Below are positions 49,859 through 58,752 of a stretch of 64,000 nucleotides of DNA, one piece after another. How positions within the stretch are numbered: the stretch's first letter is position 1; each line of letters opens with the position of its first letter. The translations under genes and the position numbers were made by a program. The notes beneath the pieces were generated by a model. It worked only from the letters and a program-made list of their open reading frames with translations, was not told where the DNA came from and did no database searches. The DNA is from Anaerolineales bacterium (GTDB taxonomy: Bacteria; Chloroflexota; Anaerolineae; JAAEKA01). The stretch covers positions 259,058 through 323,057 of the forward strand of contig JACKBI010000006.1 of assembly GCA_020634615.1 (NCBI GenBank), in the 5' to 3' direction.

Positions 49859-50473
49859 ATGAAGAAACAATCGCCGCGAACCCGCCGCCACATCCGCACC
49901 CGCCAGGCCATTCTGGACGCCGCATTGAGCATCGTCCACGAAGACGGTCCCGACGGGCTTTCGATGCGCACGCTGGCTGACCGGATCGACTACAGTCCGG
50001 CCGGGCTGTACGAATACTTCGGCAGCAAAGAAGAGATCATCGCCGAGGTCTGCGACGAGGGACACCGGCGGTTGGCAGCCTACATGCTGGAGGTCGAGTC
50101 GTCATTGTCATCGACAGATTATCTGTACGGCATCGGGCTGGCCTACATCCGCTTTGCGCTGGAGAACCCTGACCACTTCCTGCTGATGTTCAGCTCGCCT
50201 CAGATGGCAGGCGACGCTCCCGAGGATGCGCTGCCGCAGGACTCTGAGTCGTCCTACGGCATCTTGCTGCATGGCATCGAGCGTGGCATCGACGCGGGCG
50301 CATTCCACGTCCGGCCTGGTTTCGGTCTGAGCGAAATGGGCTACGCTGCGTGGACGCTGGTGCATGGAATGGCCATGCTGCGCGTCACGGCATTGCGTGA
50401 CGTTCCGCTGGACCTGGACGCTGCTGACCACCAGGCGCTCCTCAACTTCATGCGCGGCTTGCAGGCTGCGTGA
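49859..50473 (+). CDS. TetR/AcrR-family transcriptional regulator
   Basis: A 204-residue repressor. The HTH spans TRQAILDAALSIVHEDGPDG through SMRTLADRIDYSPAGLYEYF and GSKEEIIAEV, the classical TetR N-terminal pattern. The C-terminal ligand domain resembles TetR_C_33-type (WHG-like) domains (LLMFSSPQ and YAAWTLVHGMAMLRV). The ATG at 49859 follows a perfect promoter and a palindrome that is probably its own operator, so it should be autorepressed. A second copy of the palindrome precedes the next operon. The ligand is unknown. Confidence 0.95.
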   Translation: MKKQSPRTRRHIRTRQAILDAALSIVHEDGPDGLSMRTLADRIDYSPAGLYEYFGSKEEIIAEVCDEGHRRLAAYMLEVESSLSSTDYLYGIGLAYIRFALENPDHFLLMFSSPQMAGDAPEDALPQDSESSYGILLHGIERGIDAGAFHVRPGFGLSEMGYAAWTLVHGMAMLRVTALRDVPLDLDAADHQALLNFMRGLQAA

Positions 50474-50496
50474 ACGCGGCCTGCTCTCTTTTTTTG
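50461..50496 (+). terminator. Intrinsic terminator overlapping the end of the tetR-type gene
   Basis: GCAGGCTGCG-TGAA-CGCGGCCTGC (10 bp, one G-U) followed by TCTCTTTTTTTG. It overlaps the stop codon and separates the regulator transcript from the flavin operon. Confidence 0.85.
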
Positions 50497-50498
50497 TC

Positions 50499-50521
50499 TA
50501 AAATCACCGAACGGCGTTCGG
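50499..50521 (+). promoter_or_regulatory. Promoter -10 and TetR operator O2 of the flavin operon
   Basis: TAAAAT (50499-50504) followed two bases later by CCGAACGGCGTTCGG (50507-50521), the same palindrome in the same position relative to the -10 as O1. No good -35 is seen. Confidence 0.7.
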
Positions 50522-50550
50522 AAACAGATCTTTCTTAGGAGTACGCAACT

Positions 50551-51096
50551 ATGACAGACATCTTCAACGGACGATACACCGCCGACATCGAAGGCGACTT
50601 CGTGGTCTTCAACATCGGCATGCGCATCAACCGCGTGCGCGCCTGGCGGCAGTGGATGCCAGCCAGCCGCGCCATGCAGCCGATGCTTGAAGCGCTCTAC
50701 AAACACCCCGAACTGGGCTTCCTCGGCGGACAGAGCTTTCTCTACTGGCGCGGCATTGCGCTGGTGCAGTATTGGCGCTCCTTCGAACACCTGGAACACT
50801 TCGCACGCGATCCTAAGCTGACTCATCTCAACGCCTGGAAGCAGTTCAACAAGGCGGTCGGTGGCGACGGCAGCGTTGGCATCTGGCACGAGACCTACCT
50901 GGTGCGGGCAGGCGAATACGAGAGCGTCTACGGCAACATGCCGCGTTTCGGCCTGGCAGCCGCCAGCAACCACATGCCGGCGGTAGGCGCACGCGCGACC
51001 GCTCGTCTGCGTCTCCAGCGCCGCAGTGAAATGAACGCTGCCGCGACACTGGCAACCCTTGATCCTGAAAGTTACCCGATCGGAGTCTCATCATGA
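50551..51096 (+). CDS. DUF4188 family protein (monooxygenase-like)
   Basis: A 181-residue protein of the DUF4188 family, which has a dimeric alpha/beta-barrel (heme- or antibiotic-monooxygenase-like) fold. Family signatures are FVVFNIGMRINRVRAWRQW, SFLYWRGIALVQYWRSFEHL, and WHETYLV-x-AGEYESVYGNMP. Members are often next to TetR regulators. TTAGGAG precedes the ATG. It overlaps the next gene by four bases (ATGA), so the three genes are coupled. Confidence 0.88.
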   Translation: MTDIFNGRYTADIEGDFVVFNIGMRINRVRAWRQWMPASRAMQPMLEALYKHPELGFLGGQSFLYWRGIALVQYWRSFEHLEHFARDPKLTHLNAWKQFNKAVGGDGSVGIWHETYLVRAGEYESVYGNMPRFGLAAASNHMPAVGARATARLRLQRRSEMNAAATLATLDPESYPIGVSS

Positions 51097-51671
51097 ACGC
51101 GACTATTTTGAACGGCGGGCTGGCCGGCGACCTGTTTGTGGATCGCTTGCAGGATTTGTTGCTGGCTGAGCTGGCAACGGCTGGCTATCAACCAGCCGCC
51201 TGGACGCTGCGCGAGGAGAAGATCTCCTACTGCCTGGGCTGCTTCGAGTGCTGGACAAAGACGCCGGGTCTATGTCGTATCGACGATGCGGGCCGGTTAG
51301 TGTCAGCCAGCGTCATCAATAGCCATCTGGTGATCTATCTCAGTCCGGTCACCTTCGGCGGCTATTCGTCGGAACTGAAAAAGGCCGTCGATCGCTCGAT
51401 CTGCCTGCTGTCCCCTTTCTTTACCCATGTCGACGGTGAGGTGCACCACCAGCGGCGCTACGACCGCTATCCAGCTCTGTTGGGCGTCGGTATCCTGCCG
51501 CATCGGCACGTCGAGCAAGAGCAGATCTTCTCGACGCTCATCAGCCGCAACGCGATCAACATGCACTCGCCGCAGCACGCGTCAGTTGTCGTCACCCGCG
51601 ATCTGGACGAGCCCGCGCTGCAAGCAGTGTTGCGCCCCGCTCTCTCGGTTCAGGAGGCCATCCACCCATGA
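51093..51671 (+). CDS. Flavodoxin-fold NAD(P)H-dependent oxidoreductase with CxxC motif
   Basis: A 192-residue flavodoxin-like protein. The phosphate loop region is reduced (NATILNGGLAGD). Residues ISYCLGCFECWTKTPGLCRI carry the cysteine pattern of the iron-sulfur flavoprotein/NADPH-dependent FMN reductase group, and HLVIYLSPVTFGGYSSELKK is the flavin-binding loop with the conserved G-x-x-S-x-x-L-K. It likely reduces quinones, chromophores or flavin. Overlaps neighbours by four bases on each side. Confidence 0.85.
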   Translation: MNATILNGGLAGDLFVDRLQDLLLAELATAGYQPAAWTLREEKISYCLGCFECWTKTPGLCRIDDAGRLVSASVINSHLVIYLSPVTFGGYSSELKKAVDRSICLLSPFFTHVDGEVHHQRRYDRYPALLGVGILPHRHVEQEQIFSTLISRNAINMHSPQHASVVVTRDLDEPALQAVLRPALSVQEAIHP

Positions 51672-52360
51672 ACACACCACAAACCGCAACGCTGCTGATC
51701 GGCAGCGCAAAGCCGATCGGTGACAGCACGTCCGAGGCCCTGGGCGGCTATCTCATGCAGCGGCTGGCCGACTACGGCCTGACTGGCGAGACGCATCACG
51801 TGGCGCGGGCGATGCGCAGTGAGGCGCGTACCGCCGGACTGCTGGCCGCCGTCGATCGCAGCGATCTCTTCGTGCTGGCGTTTCCCTTGTACGTCGATAG
51901 CCTTCCGTATCTGACAGTTCAGGCATTGGAGCGCATCGCCGCGCATCGTCAGGCGCAGGAAAACGCGCGCCCGGTGCGCTTTGTCGCCATCGCCAACTGC
52001 GGCTTCCCCGAAGCGCATCACAACGACACCGCGTTGGCGATCTGTCGTCAGTTTGCCGCCGCGGCCGGCCTTGAATGGACAGGCGGGCTGTCAATGGGCG
52101 CCGGGACGCCTTTCGGCGGCAAGCCGCTGGAAGAAGCAGGCGGCATGGCACGCGGGGTGATCGCAGCGCTGGATTTGACCGCAACAGCGCTGGCCAAAGG
52201 TGACACCGTGCCTGATGAAGCGGTTGCCATCATGGCCAAGCCGTTCATGCCAATTCGGGGCTACACGTTGATGGGCGGCATGGGCTGGCGAATGGAGGGC
52301 TGGCGCAACGGGGTCTACCGTCAGTTGCGGGCGCGGCCATTTGCCAATCAATCGGACTGA
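51668..52360 (+). CDS. Second flavodoxin-like oxidoreductase
   Basis: A 230-residue protein with a flavodoxin-like arrangement. LLIGSAKPIGDSTSEALGGY is a P-loop-like FMN segment (GSAKP-x-GDST), RSDLFVLAFPLYVDSLPYLT a flavin-ring loop, and IANCGFPEAHHNDTALAICR a third. It is related to the NAD(P)H-dependent oxidoreductases and to multimeric flavodoxin WrbA-type proteins. The C-terminus adds ~50 residues with a helix that may touch the membrane. It closes the operon and overlaps the convergent GT39-like gene by 13 bases. Confidence 0.8.
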   Translation: MNTPQTATLLIGSAKPIGDSTSEALGGYLMQRLADYGLTGETHHVARAMRSEARTAGLLAAVDRSDLFVLAFPLYVDSLPYLTVQALERIAAHRQAQENARPVRFVAIANCGFPEAHHNDTALAICRQFAAAAGLEWTGGLSMGAGTPFGGKPLEEAGGMARGVIAALDLTATALAKGDTVPDEAVAIMAKPFMPIRGYTLMGGMGWRMEGWRNGVYRQLRARPFANQSD

Positions 52361-54531
52361 ACCAGCGGCAGTTCGACGCTGTCGCCGTCACCCTGGGCAA
52401 GGCGGAGACGCTGACCGGTTTCCAGCGCGTACAGACCAACCTGGAGCGAATAGCCGGCTGAATTAGCAGGTGCTGCCAGTGTCAGCAGGTGGTCGTCGGC
52501 GACGATCTCGCCTGCATCCCACCAGTGGGTCGGATAGCGTCCCCCCTGCGGCTGCGAGTCGAACTGCGCTACCGTGGCGCCGCTGGCGTCCAGCAGATGC
52601 ACGAAAACCGTGTAGTCAGTTTCCATGGGCGCCAGCGCCTGCCAGTATAGAGTCAGTGGCGTTTCGCCTGTAGCGCTGGCCGGACCGATCTGGTAGCCGA
52701 TCAACGCGAGCTTGTCTCCGAAGTTGACATCCAGCGGCGCGGTTGAGGGTGGCAACGTTGCGCCGGTTCCCGTCAGCTTGACGTGACCTGCCACCAGTTG
52801 GCTGATCGGCTGGCCGTTGGCGTCGCTGAGTGGGAGGTTCTCGCCTGTTTGCATGTCAAGCAGGCCCACGATTACCGGGTAGACGGCTGGCGCGTCTGCC
52901 TCTGGCCGCGTTGGCACGACTACTTCGTCGCAGAATGGCCGGCCCGGCTGCCATTGACTGGTCGGATAGCGCCCCAGGCCCGGCCAGGTGGTACGCTCAC
53001 CGACCTTGCGGTTCTCCTCGCTCAATATCTGCACGAAAAACGCATAATCTTTCTCGGTCCTGCGCAACGGTTCCCAGCAAGTATTGACTGTGACTGCTTG
53101 GCCGGGCGCCAGTCGCTGTGGGGTTACTTCTACGGTCTGTAAGCGGGCCAGATCGGAAATTGTCGCTACCGCGTCGCCCGCGTCGCCCTGGCCGGCGGTT
53201 TTAAACATGACAGATGGTGGCACGTAGGCTGCATTGATCGCAGCCGGCGCGAGCAACGCCATGCAGGCCACGAACGCCCAACTGGCCGCCAGCAGACGCG
53301 GCGACCACTGCCTGAGACCGACGCAGATGAACACTGCCAGTGGCGCCAGCACGGGAAACAACAGCCGTCCCAAGGTGGCTGTCACGGTGATCGTCCACCA
53401 GAGGTAGGCAGCGGCCGAAATCAACACGTAGCCCGCCAGCGCCAGCCAGGCTGCTTCATCGCTCCGGGTTCGCCATCTGGTTGCGAGATAGGTTGCCAGG
53501 CCGGCGATTGCTACGACCTCAATCACCCGAACGACGACATACATCCAGCCTGGAAGCTGCACGTTGCCCCAGCCGAACGCGGCCCAAAAGCTGGTTGAAG
53601 TCCATTTCCACTGCTCCAGTAGATTCCAGCCCGTCAGCCCGCCCGTTCTGCCAAACGAGGCAATATGGACACCGATCCCCAGTGGGTCGTCGAAGAGAAG
53701 TGTGTTGCGCAAATACCACCAGCCGGCAATCACCAGCCACAAGCCCAGGCTTGCCGTCACGCCCATCACGATCATCCGCCGTGAGCGGCGCATCAAGCCC
53801 GTCACCATGGCCGTCCCCGCGCCGAAAAGGGGCAGCATCAGGGCGCTGGTCTTTGTCAGCGCCGCAAGACTGGCCAGCAGGCCAAAGACTCCCCAGAGCC
53901 GCCAGTCGTCGCCGCGTCGGAGGGCGTGGATCAGCGCGAGCAGCGCCAATCCCGTCAGCGATGCCACCAACGCATCGTTGCTGACCGAACTGGCGATGAA
54001 CGTGTACTGCGGCAGGATGGCGATAAGGGCCGCGCTTATTAGTCCCAACATCGCCTGGCCGGTCAGCATCATTCCGATCCCGTAGGCCGCCAGTAAGGTC
54101 CCGACACCCAGGATGAGCGAAAGGCAGCGAAGCAGGTAAATGCCTCGCAGATCCAGCCGCCCAATGTCGTCAGGTGCGTGCAGAAAGCGATTCTTGTTGT
54201 CGGGAACGGTGCCCGGCGCGGGGTAGGCCCAGAACGGGTTGCTGCGCATCTCTGGCAGCACCGGCGGGGAACCGGTGGCCTTGAGCAGAAGCGCGCCGGC
54301 GGCGTAGAAGAGAGGCGGATGGCCGGCAATCTGGCTGGCAGGATTCTGCGCCGGATCCAGCACCAGCGGCGGCAACTGGCCGCGGGCCAACAGGAAGTAG
54401 GTGTACGCGCTGTGCCACTCTTCGTCCGGCTTCTCGTAGACAGGCGTCAACGCGAGATGCATTCCACCCACTAAGAGGTAGACGGCAACGATAATCGTCA
54501 GAGCAAACTCAGAGCGATGGAAGAGTTTCAC
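52348..54531 (-). CDS. GT39-like polyprenol-dependent membrane glycosyltransferase (DUF2142-type)
   Basis: A 727-residue protein with about 11-12 membrane helices in the first ~430 residues and a large outer beta-rich C-terminal domain. The first outer loop has the catalytic-type acidic pair in VYEKPDEEWHSAYTYF, and QYTFIASSVSNDALVASLTG and the WYLRNTLLFDDPLG loop match GT39/ArnT-type or DUF2142 proteins. It would attach a sugar to an external acceptor. The C-terminal half carries two similar segments (GQAVTVNTCWEPLRRTEKDYA and TPLTLYWQALAPMETDYTVF), looking like a repeated domain. No obvious operon partner. Confidence 0.85.
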   Translation of the reverse strand: MKLFHRSEFALTIIVAVYLLVGGMHLALTPVYEKPDEEWHSAYTYFLLARGQLPPLVLDPAQNPASQIAGHPPLFYAAGALLLKATGSPPVLPEMRSNPFWAYPAPGTVPDNKNRFLHAPDDIGRLDLRGIYLLRCLSLILGVGTLLAAYGIGMMLTGQAMLGLISAALIAILPQYTFIASSVSNDALVASLTGLALLALIHALRRGDDWRLWGVFGLLASLAALTKTSALMLPLFGAGTAMVTGLMRRSRRMIVMGVTASLGLWLVIAGWWYLRNTLLFDDPLGIGVHIASFGRTGGLTGWNLLEQWKWTSTSFWAAFGWGNVQLPGWMYVVVRVIEVVAIAGLATYLATRWRTRSDEAAWLALAGYVLISAAAYLWWTITVTATLGRLLFPVLAPLAVFICVGLRQWSPRLLAASWAFVACMALLAPAAINAAYVPPSVMFKTAGQGDAGDAVATISDLARLQTVEVTPQRLAPGQAVTVNTCWEPLRRTEKDYAFFVQILSEENRKVGERTTWPGLGRYPTSQWQPGRPFCDEVVVPTRPEADAPAVYPVIVGLLDMQTGENLPLSDANGQPISQLVAGHVKLTGTGATLPPSTAPLDVNFGDKLALIGYQIGPASATGETPLTLYWQALAPMETDYTVFVHLLDASGATVAQFDSQPQGGRYPTHWWDAGEIVADDHLLTLAAPANSAGYSLQVGLYALETGQRLRLAQGDGDSVELPLVQSD

Positions 54532-54594
54532 GGTCCTGGCAATGAAGCCGCGGGAAGGACTGTTGGCATGGAACGCCGGCGCACCGGCCCGACA

Positions 54595-55137
54595 TCAGAA
54601 CTCCAGCGCCATCAGCAGCTCGTCGTAGAACACGCCGTCGTGTTGCAATGCCTTCGGCTCGACGCCGTAGACGCGAAAGCCGGCGTTCGTGTAACAACGA
54701 ATGGCAGCGCCGTTAGTGGTCACCACGGCCAACTTGATCACCTTCAGATCGCGTTCCCTCGCCCAGGCGATGCACGCATGGATCAGCCGGGTGGCAGCGC
54801 CCTGCCCGCGGTTCTGCGGACGGACGTAGACGCCCGAGACGTTGGCAATGTGCTGCAGCTTGGTCTGCTCTTCGCGGTAGATGCCGGTCATGGCAGCGAT
54901 CTGCAGGCCATCAGTTGCGATGTAGATCACGCCGTGGTCAACATTGCTGATTCGCTGCTCCCAGAAGGCTGGGCCGCGCTTGTGTTCTTTGGACGGGTCC
55001 GAGCTGAACACTTCGGGATGGCGCTGCAATGCATCCATGCGCAGGGCAAAAAGAGCAGGTACGTCAGCGACAACAGCCGCGCGTATCTGCAGTGATCCTT
55101 CTGGCGGATCGGGTAGGGCTTTGATGTAGCTGGTCAT
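54595..55137 (-). CDS. GNAT family N-acetyltransferase
   Basis: A 180-residue acetyl-CoA-dependent transferase. The acetyl-CoA loop is VYVRPQNRGQGAATRLI, with the R/Q-x-x-G-x-G/A pattern; the N-terminal strand-helix is LQIRAAVVADVPALFALR, and the last strands include YTNAGFRVYGVEPKALQ. The acceptor (amino group on a metabolite or protein) is unknown. The ATG at 55137 fits the family; the ribosome site is poor. The promoter likely lies at 55250-55278. Confidence 0.92.
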   Translation of the reverse strand: MTSYIKALPDPPEGSLQIRAAVVADVPALFALRMDALQRHPEVFSSDPSKEHKRGPAFWEQRISNVDHGVIYIATDGLQIAAMTGIYREEQTKLQHIANVSGVYVRPQNRGQGAATRLIHACIAWARERDLKVIKLAVVTTNGAAIRCYTNAGFRVYGVEPKALQHDGVFYDELLMALEF

Positions 55138-55249
55138 TTGGAGTATCGAAGTTTCCTGAGGTGGTCCCTGTCCCGTAGAGTCTGTTGTGTCTGCTTTCAG
55201 CGAGTGGCTGGTTGTGGTGTAGAATGCCCCACGTGACCACCGCTGGTGT

Positions 55250-55278
55250 ATTATAGAGCAATGTGTCTCGGTGGTCAA
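55250..55278 (-). promoter_or_regulatory. Promoter of the GNAT gene
   Basis: Minus strand TTGACC (55273-55278), 17 bp, TATAAT (55250-55255), leader ~105 nt. Confidence 0.6.
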
Positions 55279-55418
55279 TTGCGATATTTTTCTCGACAGC
55301 AATCGTGCAAGCGGCAAGGCCGTGGCGGAGTCGGGTCTTTCTGACGAGCTGTCTTGGCAGAATGCGCTTGAAGACCCGCCTTCCTGGCATTAGGTACGAA
55401 TGGAAACGTGAGGAAGTT

Positions 55419-56573
55419 ATGCTACCAAAGACTGCGGATGTCGTCATCATCGGTGGCGGAGTGATGGGAGCCAGCGCTGCCTGGCACCTGGCCCTGCGCG
55501 GTTGCACCGATGTCGTTCTGCTGGAAAAAGGTCCGTTGCTCGGCATGGAAGCAACCGGCAAGTGCGCCGGCGGCATTCGCTACCAGTTCAGCACCGAGAT
55601 CAACGTGCGCCTCTCGCAGCTCAGTCTGCCGATGTTGGAGCGTTTCCACGAGGAGTTGGGGCAGGACATCGACCTGCACTGGCCCGGCTATCTTTTTTTG
55701 CTGGACAACGAGGCTGACCTTGCGACCTTCCACCGCAACGTCGCCATGCAGAACCGGCTCGGCGTGCCGTCTGAGATCCTCTCGGCAGAGGTTGCCAGGT
55801 CGATGACGCCACTTCTGTACAGCGACGACATTATCGGCGCGGCCTGGCACGCGGGCGACGGGCTGGCTGATCCCAACGGCGTGGTACAAGGGTATGCGGC
55901 AGGTGCACGGCGCCGGGGAGCAAAGACTCTGACGGACGTGGAGGCGACAGGCATTCGCGTCGAAGCCGGCCAGATCGTTGCCGTAGAAACCAGCGCTGGC
56001 ACCATCAGCACGCGGGAGGTGGTGAACGCCGCCGGACCGTGGGCCGGTAAGATTGCCGCGCTGGCCGGCGTGGATTTGCCCATTGTGCCGCTGCGCCGCC
56101 AGATCGCCGTGACGACCCCGCTGTCTGGCGTGCCTGTTGACTTTCCGTTCGTGATAGATTTCAGCCGCTCACTCTATTTTCACCGCGAGGGCGAGGGCAT
56201 ACTGACCGGCCAGTCCAATCCGCACGAGGTTCCCGGTTTCGACCAGTCGGTCGATCGCTCCTGGACCGAGCAGCATCTGGAGCTGGCGGCCTGGCGGTTT
56301 CCGCTGCTGGGGCAGGCCGGACTGCTGCGCGAGTGGGCGGGTCTGTATGAGGTGACGCCCGACGCGCATCCTGTGATCGACCGGCTGACCGACCCGGTCG
56401 GATTCACCATTATCGCCGGTTATAGCGGGCACGGATTCATGCACGGGCCCGCGGCGGGGCTGCTGGCGGCTGAGCTGATCCTTGACGGCGCCGCGCACAG
56501 TCTGGATATTCAGCAACTGCGCTTCAGTCGTTTCGCCGAAGGTGACCTCGTCCGCGAGCACAATGTGGTCTGA
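55419..56573 (+). CDS. FAD-dependent amino acid/amine oxidoreductase (DAO family)
   Basis: A 384-residue flavoenzyme related to glycine/sarcosine oxidases. The FAD dinucleotide motif is VVIIGGGVMGASAAWHLALR, followed by the acidic end LLEKG. The family loops EATGKCAGGIRYQFSTE and VVNAAGPWAGKIAALAG and the C-terminal YSGHGFMHGPAAGLLAAELI match DAO proteins. It oxidises an N-methyl or amino acid substrate, passing electrons to oxygen or a quinone. GAGGAAG lies just upstream of the ATG at 55419. A terminator hairpin follows. Confidence 0.95.
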   Translation: MLPKTADVVIIGGGVMGASAAWHLALRGCTDVVLLEKGPLLGMEATGKCAGGIRYQFSTEINVRLSQLSLPMLERFHEELGQDIDLHWPGYLFLLDNEADLATFHRNVAMQNRLGVPSEILSAEVARSMTPLLYSDDIIGAAWHAGDGLADPNGVVQGYAAGARRRGAKTLTDVEATGIRVEAGQIVAVETSAGTISTREVVNAAGPWAGKIAALAGVDLPIVPLRRQIAVTTPLSGVPVDFPFVIDFSRSLYFHREGEGILTGQSNPHEVPGFDQSVDRSWTEQHLELAAWRFPLLGQAGLLREWAGLYEVTPDAHPVIDRLTDPVGFTIIAGYSGHGFMHGPAAGLLAAELILDGAAHSLDIQQLRFSRFAEGDLVREHNVV

Positions 56574-56578
56574 CGCAG

Positions 56579-56619
56579 AATCAATAGCGCCGCTGCACAG
56601 GTCAGCGGCGCTGTTGATT
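56579..56619. terminator. Bidirectional terminator hairpin
   Basis: AATCAATAGCGCCGCTG (56579-56595) pairs with 56603-56619 (one G-U) around a 7-nt loop, between the FAD oxidoreductase gene and the convergent holin-family gene. Confidence 0.8.
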
Positions 56620-56636
56620 TGTCTGCTTCGGATTGG

Positions 56637-57005
56637 CTACACGATACCGAGCAATCCCAAAAGCCAGAAGAGAATCCAGTAGACCACGCCGATGGCGATA
56701 GCTGCTATGATCGCTCCTGCAAAGCCGGCCACTTTCAGCCCGGCCACGAACCGATCGGCGACCAACAGGACGATGGCGGCCACAATCAAATAAACGATTG
56801 CGCCCAACAGACCACCACCGATGGTGATGCCCAACAGCCCTAATAGCCAATTGATGACTGCACCGACTACGGCGATAGCAATGGCGGCAATGATAGCACT
56901 GGCAAAACCGTCAACGGACAACCCGAGGTTGAACCGGCTGACGATCATTAGTACCACAGCTGCCACTACCAAGGCAATGACAAGCCCGAGAATAGTGCCT
57001 AACAT
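56637..57005 (-). CDS. Phage holin family IV-type membrane protein
   Basis: A 122-residue, very hydrophobic protein with four membrane helices (for example ILGLVIALVVAAVVLMIVS and GLLGAIVYLIVAAIVLLVAD). The two halves share the FASAIIAAIAIAVVGAVINW and FAGAIIAAIAIGVVYWILFW pattern, showing an internal duplication, as in the mycobacterial 4-TM phage-holin superfamily IV (PF04020). Such genes are usually chromosomal and not prophage holins. GGAG 8 bases upstream supports the ATG at 57005. Confidence 0.88.
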   Translation of the reverse strand: MLGTILGLVIALVVAAVVLMIVSRFNLGLSVDGFASAIIAAIAIAVVGAVINWLLGLLGITIGGGLLGAIVYLIVAAIVLLVADRFVAGLKVAGFAGAIIAAIAIGVVYWILFWLLGLLGIV

Positions 57006-57065
57006 TGAAAATACTCCTTCCACAAATTGATTGGGACCAGCCGGGACGATTTCCAGGCTGCCTGA

Positions 57066-57094
57066 ATTATAACAGAAAATTTGGTCTGTGTCTA
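57066..57094 (-). promoter_or_regulatory. Promoter of the holin-family gene
   Basis: Minus strand TAGACA (57089-57094), 17 bp, TATAAT (57066-57071). Confidence 0.65.
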
Positions 57095-57167
57095 TACGTT
57101 TTTTGAATTTGCTATAAAAGCACAAGTAGGCCTCAATAATCAGGCACGTCAGGTACTTTTTGCGTGT

Positions 57168-57200
57168 GGCAGTGCCCTGGCAGGGCATTGGAGCACTGCC
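57168..57200. repeat. Nested hairpin upstream of the dipeptidase gene
   Basis: GGCAGTGC (57168-57175) pairs with 57193-57200, enclosing the inner palindrome GCCCTGGCAGGGC. Its role (repeat or 5' leader structure) is unclear. Confidence 0.4.
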
Positions 57201-57259
57201 ATACCCGGCTCAATCGGTTGCCTTATCCAACATCTCCCTTTCCCGAAAGGAACGAAATC

Positions 57260-58660
57260 ATGTTGCACGCTGTTCTCCAACACGCCCGTGATCATCAATC
57301 TCAGCACCTGGACACGTTGTTCGATTTCCTGCGCATCCCCAGTATTTCGACCCTTCCAGAGCACGAGCCGGACATACTGCAGGCCGCGCAGTGGCTCGTT
57401 TCCTATCTGTCTGAGATCGGCATGCAGCGGGCTGAGATCATGCCGACAGCCGGGCTGCCGGTCGTCTATGCCGAATGGCTGGACGCCGGACCGGACGCGC
57501 CGACGGTGCTCGTCTACGGTCACTATGATGTTCAGCCGGTGGACCCCGTCGAGGAATGGCAATCTCCACCCTTTGAGCCGACCGTCCGCGACGGCAACAT
57601 CTATTGCCGCGGCGCCTCGGACGACAAAGGCCAGTCTTTCGCAGTTCTGGCCGCGGCAGATTCATACCTGCGCGCGACAGGTAGTCTGCCGCTGAACCTG
57701 AAGGTGCTGCTGGAAGCCGAGGAAGAGATCTCCAGCCCGAACCTGACGCCGTGGGTCCTGCAGCATCGGGCCATGCTGGCAGCTGATGCCGTTCTGATCT
57801 GCGATACCAGCATGCTGGACGAGACGACTCCGCTGATCATGACCGGCACGCGCGGCATGGCGTATATGCAGATCGACGTGCAGGGGCCGTCTGGCGATCT
57901 GCATTCCGGTGGGTATGGCGGCGCGGTGGACAACCCCTTTAATGTGCTGGTGCGGCTGCTGGCGCAGTTGCAGGACGGCGACACCCATCGCGTGTTGATA
58001 CCAGGGTTCTACGACAAGGTGCAGGTCATCGATCCGGTAGAACTTGAGTCGATGCGACGCATTCCCTTCGACGATGATCGCGTTCGTGCGGACACCGGTG
58101 TGCCGGCCGCAGCCGGCGAGACGGGATACTCCATCATCGAGCGGCTGAGTATTCGTCCGACGCTTGACATCCATGGCATTCCAGGCGGCTTTACCGGCGC
58201 GGGGAAAAAGACGGTGATCCCGGCGCGGGCCTCGGCCAAGCTGAGCATGCGGCTGGTGCCCGATCAGAACCCGGAGGAAATCGCCTCGCTGTTTGAAAGC
58301 TATGTGCGCGCCATCTGCCCGCCAACGGTTGTTGTCACCGTGCACCGGTTGGGCATGGCGCGTCCCTCCGTGGTTGATTATCGCCACCCGGTCATTCAGG
58401 CAGCGGCGCGGGCGCTGGAAGAAAGCTTTTCAGTCGCGCCGCTTTATCTGCGCGGCGGCGGCACGCTGCCCATCGTTCCTGATTTCCAGGATATCCTGGG
58501 TGTGCCGGTGGTCATGGCCGGATTTGGTCTGCCCAACGACAACGCCCATGCTCCCAACGAAAAACTGGGGCTGCGGAATTTCCGTCTGGGCGTCGAAATG
58601 GTGATTCGCTATTTTGCCTTGTTAGGCCAGGACGTCAACCCGGATTCCGCGGGAATGTGA
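57260..58660 (+). CDS. M20 family metallopeptidase (dipeptidase)
   Basis: A 466-residue zinc peptidase. The first metal motif is YGHYDVQPVDP (His88, Asp90), the bridging Asp121 is in RGASDDKGQ, the catalytic Glu pair is LEAEEEISSPN (~154-155), and the C-terminal SFSVAPLYLRGGGTLPIVPD is the late metal-binding region. Long members of this group are cytosolic dipeptidases/Xaa-His-type or carnosinase-like enzymes. CGAAAGGAAC precedes the ATG at 57260. It could complete the degradation of peptides imported by the Opp system, though no regulatory link is visible. Confidence 0.95.
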   Translation: MLHAVLQHARDHQSQHLDTLFDFLRIPSISTLPEHEPDILQAAQWLVSYLSEIGMQRAEIMPTAGLPVVYAEWLDAGPDAPTVLVYGHYDVQPVDPVEEWQSPPFEPTVRDGNIYCRGASDDKGQSFAVLAAADSYLRATGSLPLNLKVLLEAEEEISSPNLTPWVLQHRAMLAADAVLICDTSMLDETTPLIMTGTRGMAYMQIDVQGPSGDLHSGGYGGAVDNPFNVLVRLLAQLQDGDTHRVLIPGFYDKVQVIDPVELESMRRIPFDDDRVRADTGVPAAAGETGYSIIERLSIRPTLDIHGIPGGFTGAGKKTVIPARASAKLSMRLVPDQNPEEIASLFESYVRAICPPTVVVTVHRLGMARPSVVDYRHPVIQAAARALEESFSVAPLYLRGGGTLPIVPDFQDILGVPVVMAGFGLPNDNAHAPNEKLGLRNFRLGVEMVIRYFALLGQDVNPDSAGM

Positions 58661-58752
58661 CCGGATATGAGTGGCCTGGGCCACTTGCCGGCGTATGCAA
58701 GAGATCCAGGCCTTGCGCTACTGATGGGAGGACGGACGGGGAGAGGGCGCGG

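Noticed and set aside
56637..57005. Evidence for a prophage from the holin-family gene
   Set aside because: No endolysin, capsid, terminase or integrase genes nearby; members of this family are usually chromosomal.
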